From Heliocidaris tuberculata (lineage: Eukaryota; Echinodermata; Echinoidea; Camarodonta; Echinometridae), in contig CM046832.1 in the NCBI GenBank assembly GCA_025618425.1, positions 71,014,187-71,078,186 on the forward strand: DNA of 64,000 nt, written 5' to 3'. A program made the translations under genes and the position numbers. Of the stretch, positions 1-12,353 are shown in pieces. The notes under the pieces were generated by a model. It did not search any database and was not told the DNA's origin. It saw nothing but the letters and a program-made list of their open reading frames with translations. Position 1 is the first letter of the stretch, and each line of letters opens with the position of its first letter.

Positions 1-769
1 GAACTAAGACGAAAAATGCGTGCATGAAAGCAGTGTCAACATCACCAGAAAAAGTACAAGTTTTAGGGGGAAAATCTAGGCTTCTAGCACCTAGGGGCTT
101 CGATCATGTGATATCAATGTGGCGTTGAGTGGGTCAAGCCAGTAAGGGGACACCAGTGTCATGGGGTCATGGAGGGGGGGGGGGGGGGGGTGCGGTGTGA
201 TCTTACCATTTGGATGAAATGTAAGAGAGCAAGTCCGTCGAGTCAGGGAAGGTTTTGAGAAGGCCTTGTATAATCTTATTTTCACGTTGCTTTTCCCATT
301 TCCATTTCTCTTTCTTTCTCTCCTTACTTGTTTTTTGTCTTTTTGTCATTCGTTTCCGGCAATCGTCATACCGGTTATTAATATCATAACTAATTATGCT
401 CTATATACTACTTTTAACAAAAAGTATAAGCAAGTATATAATTGGATGGATATTTTGCAATGCGTACTAAAATTTTCTTATAGGTATCATATCGTTAGCA
501 TGATTTATATCTCAGCAGTAAGCGAAACGTATATAAATATCGTGCATAGTGTGAGCATTGTGGAAGATAATGGAATGCAAATGAAAATGTCCACCAGCTT
601 TATTCATCGGATATGAGTGTATGAAAGGAAAGAACGCCGACCAACAAGATCCAAAGAGATATGAATGTTTGTTGGAGGAAGGAAAGATAAGAATCCAACC
701 AACTGAGGAGATGGGAAATGAGAAACGGAAGATAACTATGCTGGTCTTCTTCCTGGGTTTAGAAAGAGT

Positions 770-960
770 ATGAAGAAAGAAAGATAGATAGAGAGAGACA
801 GACAGGGAGAGAGAGAGACAGAAACAGGTGGAAAGAGAAACGAAAAGAGACTAAAATAGAGAGAGAGAGAGAAAGAGAGAGGGAGAGAGGGAGCGAGAGA
901 AAGAGAGAGAGAGAGGAGGGGGAGATACAGAAAGACAGAAAAGGACTAACAGAGTGAGAA
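770..960. repeat. GA-rich low-complexity tract
   Basis: Irregular (GA)n/(GAGAGG)n purine tract. The minus-strand Leu/Ser-rich frame across it is an artefact of the CT-rich complement. Confidence 0.85.
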
Positions 961-1147
961 TGCGAGGGGGCACAAAGATAGAGACACTTAGTGCATGTGA
1001 GTAATATAAAACATACAGACAAAAGAAATTAAAAAGCAGAAAGAGAAAGAGGGGGGGGGGGTAAATTAGCTATAAAATCAGTTATTTTACTGCAAGATTG
1101 GAAATCCAAACTCATTAGACATGTTGTTGTTGTTGATATTGTTATAT

Positions 1148-1152
<5 letters not shown>

Positions 1153-1196
<44 letters not shown>
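1153..1196. repeat. (TA)n microsatellite
   Basis: Uninterrupted TA dinucleotide run of about 44 nt. Confidence 0.95.
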
Positions 1197-1202
<6 letters not shown>

Positions 1203-1284
1203 AGTTATTATATAGGGAGCTAGTCGTTAAAAGGTTCAAAAGACTTTTTTGTAGTTTCCTTTTTTCTTTAATCGCATATGTACC

Positions 1285-1623
1285 GGGGCGTCGATTATGG
1301 GGTGGCAGGGAGGCAGTTGCCCACCCCCAAAAAAATATTGGGAGGGCAAACATATCGTTTTGCCCCCCCCCCCCCAATAAATCCGGAGATGTAAAATAAA
1401 ATAAGGAAATATGATGCAAAACTCGGGAAATTAAACCTTCCCAATAATGATATACATAAGGTATTACACGATCAGACTTCAATTTCACCGCACGCTCCGT
1501 GCACAAATTATTTGATTTCCCTGCTTCATGTAACCGTGGAGAAGAGGTAATTAAAAAATCATGAAGGGTACTATCAGGCCGTCTTGCCCCCCCCCCCCAG
1601 TCCGAAAAACGGATCGACGCCCC
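1285..1623. mobile_element. Short inverted-terminal MITE-like element
   Basis: It begins GGGGCGTCGAT and ends with the exact inverse, ATCGACGCCCC. G-rich sequence follows the left end and a 13-C run precedes the right end. It has no coding capacity and no clear target duplication was found. A non-autonomous DNA transposon of the CAGGGGCG... style is the likeliest reading. Confidence 0.5.
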
Positions 1624-2216
1624 TGCTTATGTACATATTTTTATACTGACTTTGCATGTTTTTTCCATTATTGATTTTTATGATTGAGAAAAAAGAATAA
1701 ATTGAAGTGAAATGAAGTGACATGAACTGAACTGTTATTCGTTTCCCTGCCATCTCCCTTCTCATATGTAAGTATAGGCCTACCTGTACGATTTTTCTTA
1801 ACCTCTATCTCGAGTTTTTAACAAATGCCACTAGTAGCGACCAAGGCGGAACTTGCGCCCTCAACTTGTGCAAAAATTAAATCAAAAGTTTGGGAGTCAT
1901 TTTTTTTCCTGCATTTATTAAGAAATCAAATACAAACATTGCATACAATAATGATATAAATCAGAATTGATACAAATAAAGTGTGACAACTGAATTTTAC
2001 TAAGATAATATTGAAATTATGGAGGCGATATATAGTATGGGGTGTCACGTATAAGGAATTAGATACATTTCCAGAAATTATATAAATTGGAGTTTGTAAG
2101 AAAAAAAAAGTGTAGAAAAGAAGAGGAATTGCAAGTGCGTGCATGTGAGTGAGTGCGGGTGAAAAGTGTGCGATTCGTACATCTTTAAAATACTTGGATA
2201 AAAGGTATTTTTTTCA

Positions 2217-2474
2217 TTAATGCTTTGAAAGAATAAAGTGATGCAGAATGTTTATCATTTCGGCAACAGGTGGGTGTGTTGCAGGCTTCTTCTTGGTGAC
2301 CTTCTTGGTGCTATCCTTCTCAGAATGATGCATAATTTTGTCGACATATTCCTGTTGTGACATGATTCTGATTTGTCCGGGCTGTTGACTTAGATTCGAC
2401 AAAAGCCAAGAGAACCTTTCATAATCATAATAATATAGAATCGGATATTTCATATTTGCACTCCTTTTATCGAT
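2217..2474 (-). CDS. Possible terminal coding exon, unknown protein
   Basis: On the minus strand an 85-codon frame follows a good acceptor (T-rich tract ending GGACAG at 2475-2480) and ends in TAA at 2217. The peptide has ordinary amino-acid composition, unlike the repeat-derived frames nearby. It runs from IDKRSANMKYPIL, through an aromatic patch (YYYDYERFSW) and a basic stretch (KKVTKKKP), to HHFILSKH. Within the open frame it could also start from an upstream ATG at 2504. No upstream exon was found on the minus strand between 2.5 and 9 kb, so it may be a stray or decayed exon. I do not recognise the family. An AATAAA on the minus strand lies near 1912-1917. Confidence 0.35.
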   Translation of the reverse strand: MDKRSANMKYPILYYYDYERFSWLLSNLSQQPGQIRIMSQQEYVDKIMHHSEKDSTKKVTKKKPATHPPVAEMINILHHFILSKH

Positions 2475-5400
2475 CTGTCCCAAACAAACAACAGCAATGA
2501 GCAATATTCGTCCTAAACTAAGTATATTTGTTTCCCATTGACTACAATGTAGGACACTCGGTGCACCTTGCCCTTCAATTTTGTGGTTTAGAAGGAAAAT
2601 TAGGTAGTTCTTTAGAGAATAAATTGGCTCATGATATATCAGAACGATAATGATGTACTATCAAAGTAGAAACGTGCACAAGGTTCAAATAAAAAAGTAA
2701 AAAAGGAGCCCCCCCCCTCCCATGATGCAAAATGAATCTCAGGGGTTCAAATCGCACCCTGCATTTACGAGGCTTCCAGATGACTGTGCCCTTTAAAAGG
2801 TAGGTGTCATGATTATTCATTAAATGACAACGTTTTTTTAAGTAGTAGGTTTTACGCTTTGAAAATGCTGAATGAAACCTTTAAAGTGGTGATCTAGTAA
2901 TAAAAATAGTGAGATACAACATTTTGAAAACACTGTCATTCCTAACCCGTTTGGAAATGTTAGTGAAACATTTTTTTTTATTAAACTGTATAACAGCAGC
3001 ATCTCTGTGTATATATTTTTTAATTTTTTATATGTATCTTCTTCTTTTTTTTTTTCTTTTTTTTTACATAAAGCTGAATCTCAAAGAGTGAAAATGTTCA
3101 CCTATACGGGAGTAATTTGAAGGATTAGAACCCTTATAGATTCCATTTTGCACACTCAGGGATACTGCTACTGTTTAGGGTGCAAAGTTTAACCCTTGTT
3201 TCGTATTGGCAAATGACAAACAATCTCCTCCAAATCCAAATGGTCTGATGAAAACCAAAAGCGTATAAGTGCCCTTGATAAAAATCAGTGTTTTAAAGTT
3301 CTTTTAATGAATGTTAAAAATACAAAGGTACATTACCATTACACCACGTGTCATCATGCTTGGATTATCAAAAGGTGATGAGATATGGAGAATCATTGAA
3401 AACAACCTTTGATCATTGCTGTAGGGCTTGAAATCAACTCGAACATTGTTGTTGTCTTTCATCAACAACAGCAACAACAACAACAACAACAACAAGAAAA
3501 TAGTTCCTTTTGAATTTGGTCCCCGGACTTGGTTGCCGAAAATTTGTTTGTATTTGACATTATTCATCCTTATTTCTATTCCTATCTTCTCTCCTTTTCT
3601 CTTTCCACTGGCGGATCTACATGACCCCCTCCCCCTACCCCCAAAAAGGTTGAATTAAAAAAAATGGGTGCCCGCCCCCTTGCCTTGTCGCTGTACTGTT
3701 ACGCTACCTAGGGATCGTGGACTTTCGAAATTTTCAAATATTTCGCCGCCCCCCCCCCATCTTTCTGACAACTCTGGATCCGTCTTTGCCTTTCTATACC
3801 AATTTCTCTCTTACATTCTCTCCTTTGTAATCACTGTGATCCCTACCTTAACAGATCTATTTCTAGAAACATGTTATCATTCAACGCTGTGATAAACATC
3901 ACGAGAATTTCCTTGAAACTCAATGGATAATCGTTACGTGTGTATATGCCAAGCTTCGGGTTACAAAAGATTCAAAATTAGTGATTCTTTTATGAGATAC
4001 ATGGATGAATGATGGCGTGATCACTCTAATCATTCTTTATTTGATGTTTGCCGAAAAAAAAATGTTTATGAAATCCATTTCTGACGATTTTCTCTCCGTG
4101 ACGTCATTGCCTAAGTGTCACGAATCCTTTTGATTCCAATTCGTGTAACAACTTCAGTTGAGGAACTACCATTTTCATGAAATCTCGGCAAAACAAATAC
4201 ATCAAAACTTATCCACCATTATTCAAATTAACAAAAACACTTATTCATGCCAAACCAAGGCAAATAAAGAAGTAATTAAAGTGAAAAAAAAATTATGACA
4301 AGAAGAAATTCAATCGGTTGAATTTCTTCGGCTTTCTCTAAAGATGCCGTAATTCCTAGTTTTATTTTTATGTGCCACACATGTGTTTCCAGTTGAACTC
4401 TATTTTCTCGATGGACATCCTTTGCTGCAGGATATGATAACCCATCTATGCCATGATGTAAGTTATTAAACAATATTGTTCAAATCGATTTGCAATAATA
4501 ATTTTTATTAAATTTTAATTTTTTTATCCCAATGATAGATATTTAAACTTTCTACATTCGTCTATTTCTCTTTGTTTAAATGAATTGAATTGCTCTAATT
4601 TCTCAGTTGTAATAAGAAGTCAATATGATGGTATTTGAATGCAATTGTTAATAATGAAATGATATTATGAAATGTTTCGTGAGAAATTATTGTAAACATG
4701 CGCAATTCAGCCAATGGCTGCAAAGCATTGTTCATATAAAATCATTATTGAATTGAATTGAATTGAATTGAAAATCTGCCTAAACATTTTTTTTTTAAAT
4801 CTCACATATCTTCTGGTATTCAGTGATTGCTGTTTGGTCATTCCTCGTTAATACGAGTCACGGTGTAGCAAACATTTCAGTAGGGGGGGGGGGCATGTTA
4901 GTGAACAGGAACATTTTTGACAATTTTTGACAATTTGATAAATCCTTAGCGACTTGAGCCTTAGATTTTAGTTTCATTTGTGAAATTAGCTCCGTTACTT
5001 TTACGAGTAAGTTCTTCATCGTTGAATCATGACAAGCTGTGTATCTAGCTACAAGGGCAGAGCTGGCGTAGAGTCTCACCCAGTTACAGACCCAGCCAGA
5101 AATAAAAGATTTTTTTCTTTTTTGGTAGTAGTGTTGCATCATCATTGGAATATGGCCACGTTATGGCTCAGACCGCAGGAAAATTGCGAAATTGTCTGGG
5201 AACTATGCCTCTAGACCCCCCCCCCCCCCACGTTGCCCTGGTTTATTTTGCCCCCAGCCCGTTCAAAAAATTGTGGATATGACACTTTTTACGACTAGTA
5301 AATATTTTTTTAAAGCAGCGGAAGTTCCTACCGGGACAAAAAATTCTATATTACTGCCCCCTCCCTTGAGACAAATTTTAGAACCTCTTTTTTTAGGGGG

Positions 5401-5667
5401 GCGGAGCTCCTGTGCTTATTAAAGATCTTGAAGATATATTTATTTATGCCAGCGGGTACAGAATCCTGGATCCATGACTTAAATAATAGGCATGTTTTGG
5501 ATAGACCTCCCCTGGAGATGATAACTTCTTTATTTGAACAGATTCCTTTTTATGAATGGGTATTCTACGAAAAAATGATAATCTTTGAATCATAAACCTG
5601 AAACATTATATCGTAAAGTTGTCAAGTTGTCTCTATACTAATTTGAAATATATAACCACAGATTTAA
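2475..5667. other. Intergenic with decayed repeats
   Basis: No supported gene. It contains a (CAA)n tract (3462-3494). A weak inverted-end element is possible at about 3607-3784 (left GGCGGATC, right GGATCCGTC). A sequence ending in repeated GAATT units (about 4600-4772) resembles the 3' tail of a non-LTR retrotransposon. Short G/C runs are also present. Confidence 0.5.
4600..4772 (+). mobile_element. Probable LINE 3' tail with (GAATT)n end
   Basis: AT-rich sequence ends in four tandem TTGAA/GAATT pentamers (4744-4772), a common way for CR1/L2-like LINE tails to finish. There is no coding sequence. Opposite-strand versions of the same tail type occur near 14815-14850 and 60340-60375. Confidence 0.35.
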
Positions 5668-6253
5668 AGGGCAATCCAACCTTGATAATAAGATGATTTG
5701 TGTGAAAGCAGAAAAATAAGAAAAACAGGATGGTAAAAGTTTGAAAGAAATCGGATAAGGACTAAGAAAGTTATGGATGTTTGAAAAATGAGATCACTAC
5801 ATCTATGCGAATCTCAAATTGGCAATTTGGTGAGTCCATTGTGACATTTTTGTGGACAACTCTCCCATTTGTCATACACAAAAATATCATTAATTTGCGG
5901 TTTTCTTCGAGGCGCTTTTACCCTCGGGGCAGTACTAAAAACATATTGGAGATAGCATATTGTAATAGGTCCTCATGAACGAAAAGATCCTACTGAGTAA
6001 TGCATTTTGAAAAAAAGTGACATTTTAGTCATTTTATGTGTTAGAGCGAATGGGAGAGTTGTCCACAGCTACATCACAGTGACATTACCTTTTCGGCCAA
6101 TTTGAAATTCCCATATGCATAGTGATTACAAGTTTCCAAAATTCATAACTTTCTTATTGCTTGTCCGATTTCGTTCAAACTTTCACCAATCTGCTTCTCT
6201 GATTTTTCCTCTTTCTTTCAAAGCAACTTGCTATAAAGGTTGGATTTCCCTTT
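5668..6253. mobile_element. TTAA-flanked MITE, family 1, copy 1
   Basis: It sits in TTAA (5664-5667). The left end is AGGGCAATCCAACCTT and the right end is its near inverse, AAGGTTGGATTTCCCT, followed by extra T and TTAA (6254-6257). About 586 bp. Nearly the whole sequence recurs at 53993-54577. A 65-codon frame inside (5781-5978) is kept in both copies but has no splice context or recognisable domain. TTAA duplications with AGGG ends suggest a piggyBac- or Kolobok-type transposase source. Confidence 0.85.
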
Positions 6254-9060
6254 TTAATACTGAAGATGAGGCCTGGGAGGTGTGATAAGAACAGGGACGG
6301 TCCAGCAAGGGAATTCCCCATAAAGATTCAAAAAATCAGCACCCTCGCTAGAATCAAAACACACATCTCATGAAGTGGAATGAAAATGTACCCTCTATCA
6401 TATCTATTTACCTGTTGTACCTCCCCCCCCCCCCCCCCATTTTCGAAAATCTAGACAATGATATGTGACTTTTTTGAGGTACAAATTTTTCTTTTGTTGT
6501 TGAAAATTTGTCCAATATTAATCACACGCTGCTGATGTCGGTTACATTTTTTGTGCTTAAAAATAATGAGCGAGTAAGAATGATCTTCATTTATCTTTAT
6601 TCGAAAAAGTAGGTGAAAAGAAACAACAGCTAACGATATTTTACATGACATTAATTTTTCTTTGAAATGTACTTATTAGGGGCGCTTAATCATCCAGTTT
6701 GAATAAAGTTCAGCTGCTTCTGCATGGGCAAAAAAGATTTTATGTTGAAAAGCAAAAAATTTATGAAGACCATAATGAACCTTTATAATGATTATGACAT
6801 CATTATTTTGTACTAGAGATTAAAATGGTATAGAATGATCATGATAACCTTTTCCTTTAAGCTGATGAAGGTTCAAAATTAAGGATTTTTTTTTTCTCAT
6901 TCTCGACAGATTTTTCTGAAACTGTCACTAATTTGTTTCTTTGATTTTCAACTTCAACCCAAGCCAACTTTCTGTGAAGGATCAATTCTTATCATTATTG
7001 AAAAGGGGAACTGGAAAAGTATCCGTATGCTAAATATTAAGCAGTTTGAAGGTGATCAGGGACTCAATCGATATTTTTAGTTGCTTTGTTCAATATTTAT
7101 TCTTATCTACGGTTTTCAAGGATATCAACTTACGTAAATGCATGCAGCTATTCCTGGTGGAGACTGACTCAGTTTCCATTCTTCATTCATTATACGTACG
7201 TGTACATAAATTGTGGCAATGTATGGAAAAGTCATCAGAGTTCCCCTTTGGTCCTAGGAACATCATTATGTGCCCATGACCCTTGGAGGTAGATGACTCC
7301 CCTTAGGGCAGGATAGTGAAACGTTTAATGTCAGGGTAATTTTGGTGGCCTGGAAGGTCGCGATATATAGGCTTACAAGGGCGTCATCCGGGAACTTCTG
7401 AGAAGGAAGGAAAAAAATACCCTTAATGGACTTCAGATTCATACAGAGGATTCTGTTGAATCATTCACTGGTTGATTTTTGGGTAGAGTGGGCCCTTTAC
7501 TCCATTACAGAATCCTGCATGAGTCCCAGGGGAATGTTGACATAAGTTAGTCCGTATAGAACTTATACCTTTCAAACGGCCACATCCTCCGGGTATCCCC
7601 TGAAGGTCTTCCATTTTTCAACCATGCAGAGGTACGACGCTTATGACAGTGTCTAACTTTTATAGAGGAGTAATTTATCAATAATAAGAGGAGCCACAAG
7701 GTGATTTTATGAAAAACTATTTTATCTTTCTTTAGGCCTATAGTTTCTTGACAAAATTAAATTGCACGACTTTTCATTTTCTAGATAATTTGACAATTAG
7801 AATAAATCTCACTTAAATAAGATATTAAACAGATTACAGAATAGATCGATGCTAAAAAATAATGAAGAATCACTGACATAAAAATGTCGACAAGCTTACA
7901 ACTTACAATAACATTATAACGAAATGTAATAGGTCTAAATTAATATGCTAGACAGGAGAAAATGGACCCAAAATTATACTGAATCAGCTTTTGCTGTTAG
8001 GGTGTTCCACCCCATGAGAGGAAAAATAAGTGAATGAATGAATGAATGAATGAATAGAAGAATTGGATATAAAGAGGTCCCATGCTCAAATATAACCACT
8101 TTTTCTACATATAACTAATGCACGTGCTTATGATAGCAACAATCGAATAGTTATATTTTAAACACGCATGTTCTGCCCAATGTTACATGGATATACATGT
8201 ACTGTGTTTTAGCTTAGTTCGTTCTTGAATGTTCATCACGTCATGATTATTCTGAAAAATTGAACATAGAAGGAATATTTGTATCATTCATATAAGATAT
8301 AAGATATTTTAGGCGCCATCCCGGGTTCTTGAAAATTAATCATTGTTCCAAATTCTCTTTTTGCCCATACCCTCATTTTGTTCCCAAGTCATTGAAGGTG
8401 TCTACTTTCAGAAAACTTTTATATAAAGTAAGAAAAGTATCACTCCTTTTCTTTTCTTTTTTTCCCTTTTCAATTCTACGTATTCATTTTACATTTGGGA
8501 GAAATATGTTGTAATGTGACTTTTCTTCATTGGCTACTATTGTATGGTAATCTGCTTGGATTTTAGCTTTGAGGCAGTATAGTGCCCTCATTGTTGGGTA
8601 AACCAAACTGGGGCATTTTTCTTTTCCAAATTAAGATACATTTTACCAAGTTTAAAAGAAAAATGCATCATTATCAAGTTGGGCTTGAAATAAGACTGTC
8701 GTTCAATGAAATGAAATTTAGTAGGCCATTTCTAGGAGTGTTCTTCAACTGATTTTTAATGAATATGAAGACTGGAACTGCAGTTGATACATTGAAGAAG
8801 TTGAGCGGCATTGATGAACATGTCAAGCACTATATTTTGGCTTTCTTTAATAATTGAAGGAGTATGTGTTTAAGAGGATCCTTTCTAGTGAGACAAAATG
8901 ATGATCTCTGATTTTTCTTTACAGTATATATGTATGTAGACAAAAAAATGTATTTTTATGTTTTGAAGGGGAAAATGTATCTTCAGATTCTCTACATATA
9001 TTCTATAAAAAACATTTCAAAAGTAGTATCTGTTATCTGGACAATAACCTTCTATAGGTG
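6254..9060. other. Intergenic, nothing supported
   Basis: AT-rich. A 16-nt C run lies at 6423-6438 and a (GAAT)n tract at about 8037-8056. No splice-supported exon, RNA gene or paired terminal repeats were recognised. Confidence 0.5.
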
Positions 9061-9065
9061 AATTA

Positions 9066-9420
9066 CCCCCCCCCCCCCCCCCTCCCCCGAACACACAACG
9101 CACGCCCACCCAAAATGAAACTACCCGGAATATAACAGACGATGACCCCCGGTGATAAATAGCCCTACCCATAGGGCCCTACCTGGTTGGGGGGGGGGGG
9201 GGGGGGGGGGAGGTCATCATTGTGTCTTAGGGTAGTTGTCCGGGGATAATGACCATCTAGGGTTAATTATCCGAGGATGGTTGTCCTAGGAGTATTTCCT
9301 GTGGTAGTTGCCCTAGAACGTTGTTATGTGCATACATGACTTGTATAAGTAGGTGTCCAGGGGGTATAGTAGTTCAGGGGTGGTAGTCTTGGGAGTAGTA
9401 GTCCTATACCTTACAGGGTG
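9066..9420. repeat. Degenerate minisatellite with long C and G runs
   Basis: A 17-nt C run (9066-9082) and a 22-nt G run (9189-9210) flank short degenerate units containing GTAGTTGTCC and GGATGGTTGTCCTAGG. The units are the reverse complement of the minisatellite at 61430-62010 (GGACAACTACC). The tract ends directly at the truncated retrotransposon. Confidence 0.7.
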
Positions 9421-9425
9421 AGGAG

Positions 9426-10769
9426 TTGGAGTTTTTTTCAAAGTTGATTTGCTTATTGTATGCTGATGACACAATAATTTTGGCAGAAAGCCCTGGCGAA
9501 TTGCAAGTAGCGCTGAATGCAGTACAAGGATATTGTAATACATGGCACCTAACAGTCAATGCAAGTAAAACTAAAATAATGATTTTTTCCAGAGGGAAAA
9601 TTAGGAAGATACCAAATTTTACATATGGTCAAGAAAAAGTAGATGTGGTATATGATTTTGTTTATCTTGGAGTACAGTTTAATTATAATGGTACTTTCAA
9701 AAAGGCAATTTCAAAGCAGATAATACAGGCCAGAAAAGCTTTATACCGTATGTTGACCAAAGCGAAGCAAATGCAGTTGTCAGTTGATATTCAGTGTCAT
9801 TTATTTGACCATTTGATTTTGCCTATCTTATTGTATGGTAGTGAAGTCTGGGGATATGAAGATATAAAGCAGATTGAAGTTTTCCATAGGAAATTCCTTA
9901 GAACTTTATTATCTGTAGGTTCATGTACCCCAGACTGTATGGTTTATGGAGAGACTGGGCGAGGATTGATTTTGAATCATGTGAAGTGCAAAATAGTCAA
10001 TTTTTGGTCAAGAATATTGAGAGGTAAAGTGAGTAAATATTCATATGTCCTTTTGAAGTTCATTTCTGCCATTCATAAAGATGAACATTTGGGATTTACC
10101 TCCTCGTGGTTAAAATTCATTGAAGACACGTTAAATCAAGCTGGTCTATCCAATGTTTGGCTAGGCCAAAATATTGGATTGGGTTTAAATATTAATTCTT
10201 TGTTAAAATTAAGACTAAATGATATTTTTTGTCAGGAATGGAGAGACGCAGTATGGTCAAATCGTATTTGCACAAATTATAGAATATTCAAAGGCAACCA
10301 TGAATTTGAAAGCTATTTACTCACCCTAAATAAAACCGATGCTTTTACTCTATGTAAGTGTCGGTGTAGATCACATAAATTACCTGTAAACAAAGGTCGA
10401 TTTAATGCTAACACACCACATTGTAATATGCAGTGCACACTCTGCTTGTCTACTGATACAGGAGATGAATTTCACTATATTTTTGTTTGTCCATATTTTC
10501 AAAAGGAGAGACGTTTGTATTTGCCTAAAAAGTTACGTAAGATAAGGTTTCCAAGTGTTTTGCACATGACAAAACTTTTTGATAGTAGAAGCACTTCTCA
10601 GTTGAAGAATTTAGCAAGATTTACTCGCCTTATAATGTTGCAGTTTTCTCAGAAAACAGAGAAAGAAGATTGTTCAATCATCTTAGGTAGTACAAATAGA
10701 GTTGGACATAGTCCTACACGTACTCGTAGTGGTAGGATAGTGAAACAGCCTGCTTTATTAAACTTGTAA
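9426..10769 (+). CDS. Reverse transcriptase C-terminal fragment (LINE ORF2)
   Basis: The frame is open for 447 codons. Near residue 14 is the catalytic LLYADDTIIL motif, followed by the palm/thumb pattern with NASKTKIMIF and YLGVQF. Next come HRKFLRTLL and YGETGR, typical of the post-RT region of LINE ORF2. Near the C-terminus Cys and His residues in C-x2-C-x9-H-x4-C order (CTLC, EFHYIFVC) form the usual zinc-knuckle-like end. The endonuclease domain and most of the fingers/palm are absent. The lack of internal stops suggests a fairly recent insertion, though the fragment cannot move by itself. The first codon used is simply the start of the open frame, not a real initiator. Confidence 0.85.
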   Translation: MEFFSKLICLLYADDTIILAESPGELQVALNAVQGYCNTWHLTVNASKTKIMIFSRGKIRKIPNFTYGQEKVDVVYDFVYLGVQFNYNGTFKKAISKQIIQARKALYRMLTKAKQMQLSVDIQCHLFDHLILPILLYGSEVWGYEDIKQIEVFHRKFLRTLLSVGSCTPDCMVYGETGRGLILNHVKCKIVNFWSRILRGKVSKYSYVLLKFISAIHKDEHLGFTSSWLKFIEDTLNQAGLSNVWLGQNIGLGLNINSLLKLRLNDIFCQEWRDAVWSNRICTNYRIFKGNHEFESYLLTLNKTDAFTLCKCRCRSHKLPVNKGRFNANTPHCNMQCTLCLSTDTGDEFHYIFVCPYFQKERRLYLPKKLRKIRFPSVLHMTKLFDSRSTSQLKNLARFTRLIMLQFSQKTEKEDCSIILGSTNRVGHSPTRTRSGRIVKQPALLNL

Positions 10770-10778
10770 ATAGACTGT

Positions 10779-10875
10779 ATTATACTTCAAATATTATTGT
10801 CACTATCTATGTATACTTCATATATTATTTTCACTATCTACGTATACTTCATATATTATTGTCACTATCTATGTA
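10779..10875 (+). repeat. Tandem ~32-bp units in LINE 3' region
   Basis: Three near-copies of a unit containing TATACTTCATATATTATT and CACTATCTATG follow the ORF2 stop. Further diverged units extend toward 11050. Such tandem units are common in LINE 3' regions. Confidence 0.75.
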
Positions 10876-11175
10876 TTCATTGTATTTACAAGTTGGTTAC
10901 ATTGTTCATGTTTGTACTCTTATACCATGTATACACTCTATTATCGTTTGTATCTTTGTGTCATTATCTATGTATAATGTACATGAATTGTATTCACAAG
11001 TCTGTTATACATTGTTGTTTATACTTCATGTTTGTTTGTACTCTCATACCCCGAGAGGGGGTCGAAAGAGTTAATAAAATTCTACAAATTGTACAAATTA
11101 AATCTTTGTGTCACTATTGGAAGCACATTTTCGATGAAGTTTCATGAAAACATATTGATCTAATAATAATAATGG

Positions 11176-12353
11176 TGGCTTCTTGTATAGCGGTCAGGTC
11201 CGTCATGACGTGACGCACATGGCGCTCCAACATTATTAGCCCGGTCATAATCTATGAAAGAAATTATATACAATTTTACTCTATGTACTCTTCAATAATA
11301 ACAAAAATCACCTTTCTTGCCGAAGCCTCCTTTTCTGACCAAATATAATAGGAAATACACGTATCTTTACCGCATGTACTTACACACTGCTCATGTTTAA
11401 TCAAGGGGCAAACATTACCCCTCCTCAGGAGGTAAAGTAATTCAGCTAACAAAATATATTTTGCAGGTTACTGGCTACGACTCGCATTAAATGAATAAAA
11501 GAAAACAAGGGGAAGCCCCCCCCCCCCTCTCCCCTTCTCATGCTGCTTCTGTGTAACTCATTACCATTGAAACTCAAAAGTCAAAACATATCAAATTTTC
11601 CAACGACAGTTTAAATATAAAAGATGGCTCACCTTACCGGTACCTCATTCCCCCTAGCATTGTGGTCCATATACATCAGACTTATTTATTACACAAATCA
11701 ATTCATTTCATGATCAAAATGATATGCCATCCGTGGGAATATAGAGAGTTTGCTCATTACAAGTCAAACGTTTAGGATTGTTTACTATAATAGCAGAAAC
11801 ATATTTATCAAAATCCCTCTAGAATGTGCCTCTCTTATCGAATCTCTTATCTGGTTGGCTCATCATGACTATGATGGTTTGTAAACAGAGTTATAAGAAA
11901 GATTGCAATAAGTGTGGGAAAAATGGGCCGTTCAAAATGTGAAAATGCAATTGAATTTCCTAATTTCTGATCACAAAATTTGGTCTCGCCTCCCTCTCTA
12001 GATCATCCACCTCTCTATGATCACCAGATGAACATAGATTCTTAGAATTCTGCTCAGTGGTAAAATACATTTTCCTGTATAATTGTTGACAATCTACACG
12101 ATTTATATGTGATTCAAAGGTAAAATCATGTCTTCACAAGAACTAAAATTTAATGATTCTTGTTTCGATATTTGATATATGTATAAACACGACGTTTATT
12201 AAAGAGGTGGAGGGGGGGGGGGGGGGGGGGGGGGAATGCACCATCATTTCACCAATTTTCCACTCCATTGCCCTTGTGAAATGAGAGAATTTAGTTGATG
12301 TTGCTCAGAAAACAAGCTAAGAAGTGATATTGAGATCAATTACATAATAAAAC
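11176..12353. other. Intergenic
   Basis: No gene supported. It contains a 23-nt G run (12212-12234) and a C run near 11518-11528. Confidence 0.5.

Larger units (their letters stand above)
1..1284. other. Intergenic, simple repeats only
   Basis: No exon with supporting splice sites was seen. The stretch holds a 17-nt poly-G (174-190), a purine-rich GA tract (about 770-960), an 11-nt G run near 1050-1060 and a TA microsatellite. The short open frames here follow from low-complexity sequence. Confidence 0.6.
9426..11175 (+). mobile_element. 5'-truncated non-LTR retrotransposon
   Basis: The element starts a few codons before the reverse-transcriptase YADD motif and continues through the C-terminal part of ORF2 to a stop at 10769. 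A roughly 400-bp 3' untranslated region with short tandem repeats follows, ending in an AATAAT-type tail (11160-11173). Everything upstream of the RT active site is missing, as expected from incomplete reverse transcription. The clade is not assigned; a CR1/L2/Rex1-like member is plausible. Confidence 0.85.

Noticed and set aside
2735..2765. B-box-like GGTTCAAATCGC suggesting a tRNA
   Set aside because: No A-box at the right distance and no cloverleaf.
5781..5978. 65-codon frame shared with 54107-54304
   Set aside because: Both lie inside copies of the same MITE. Similarity is due to the repeat, and no domain or splice context is present.
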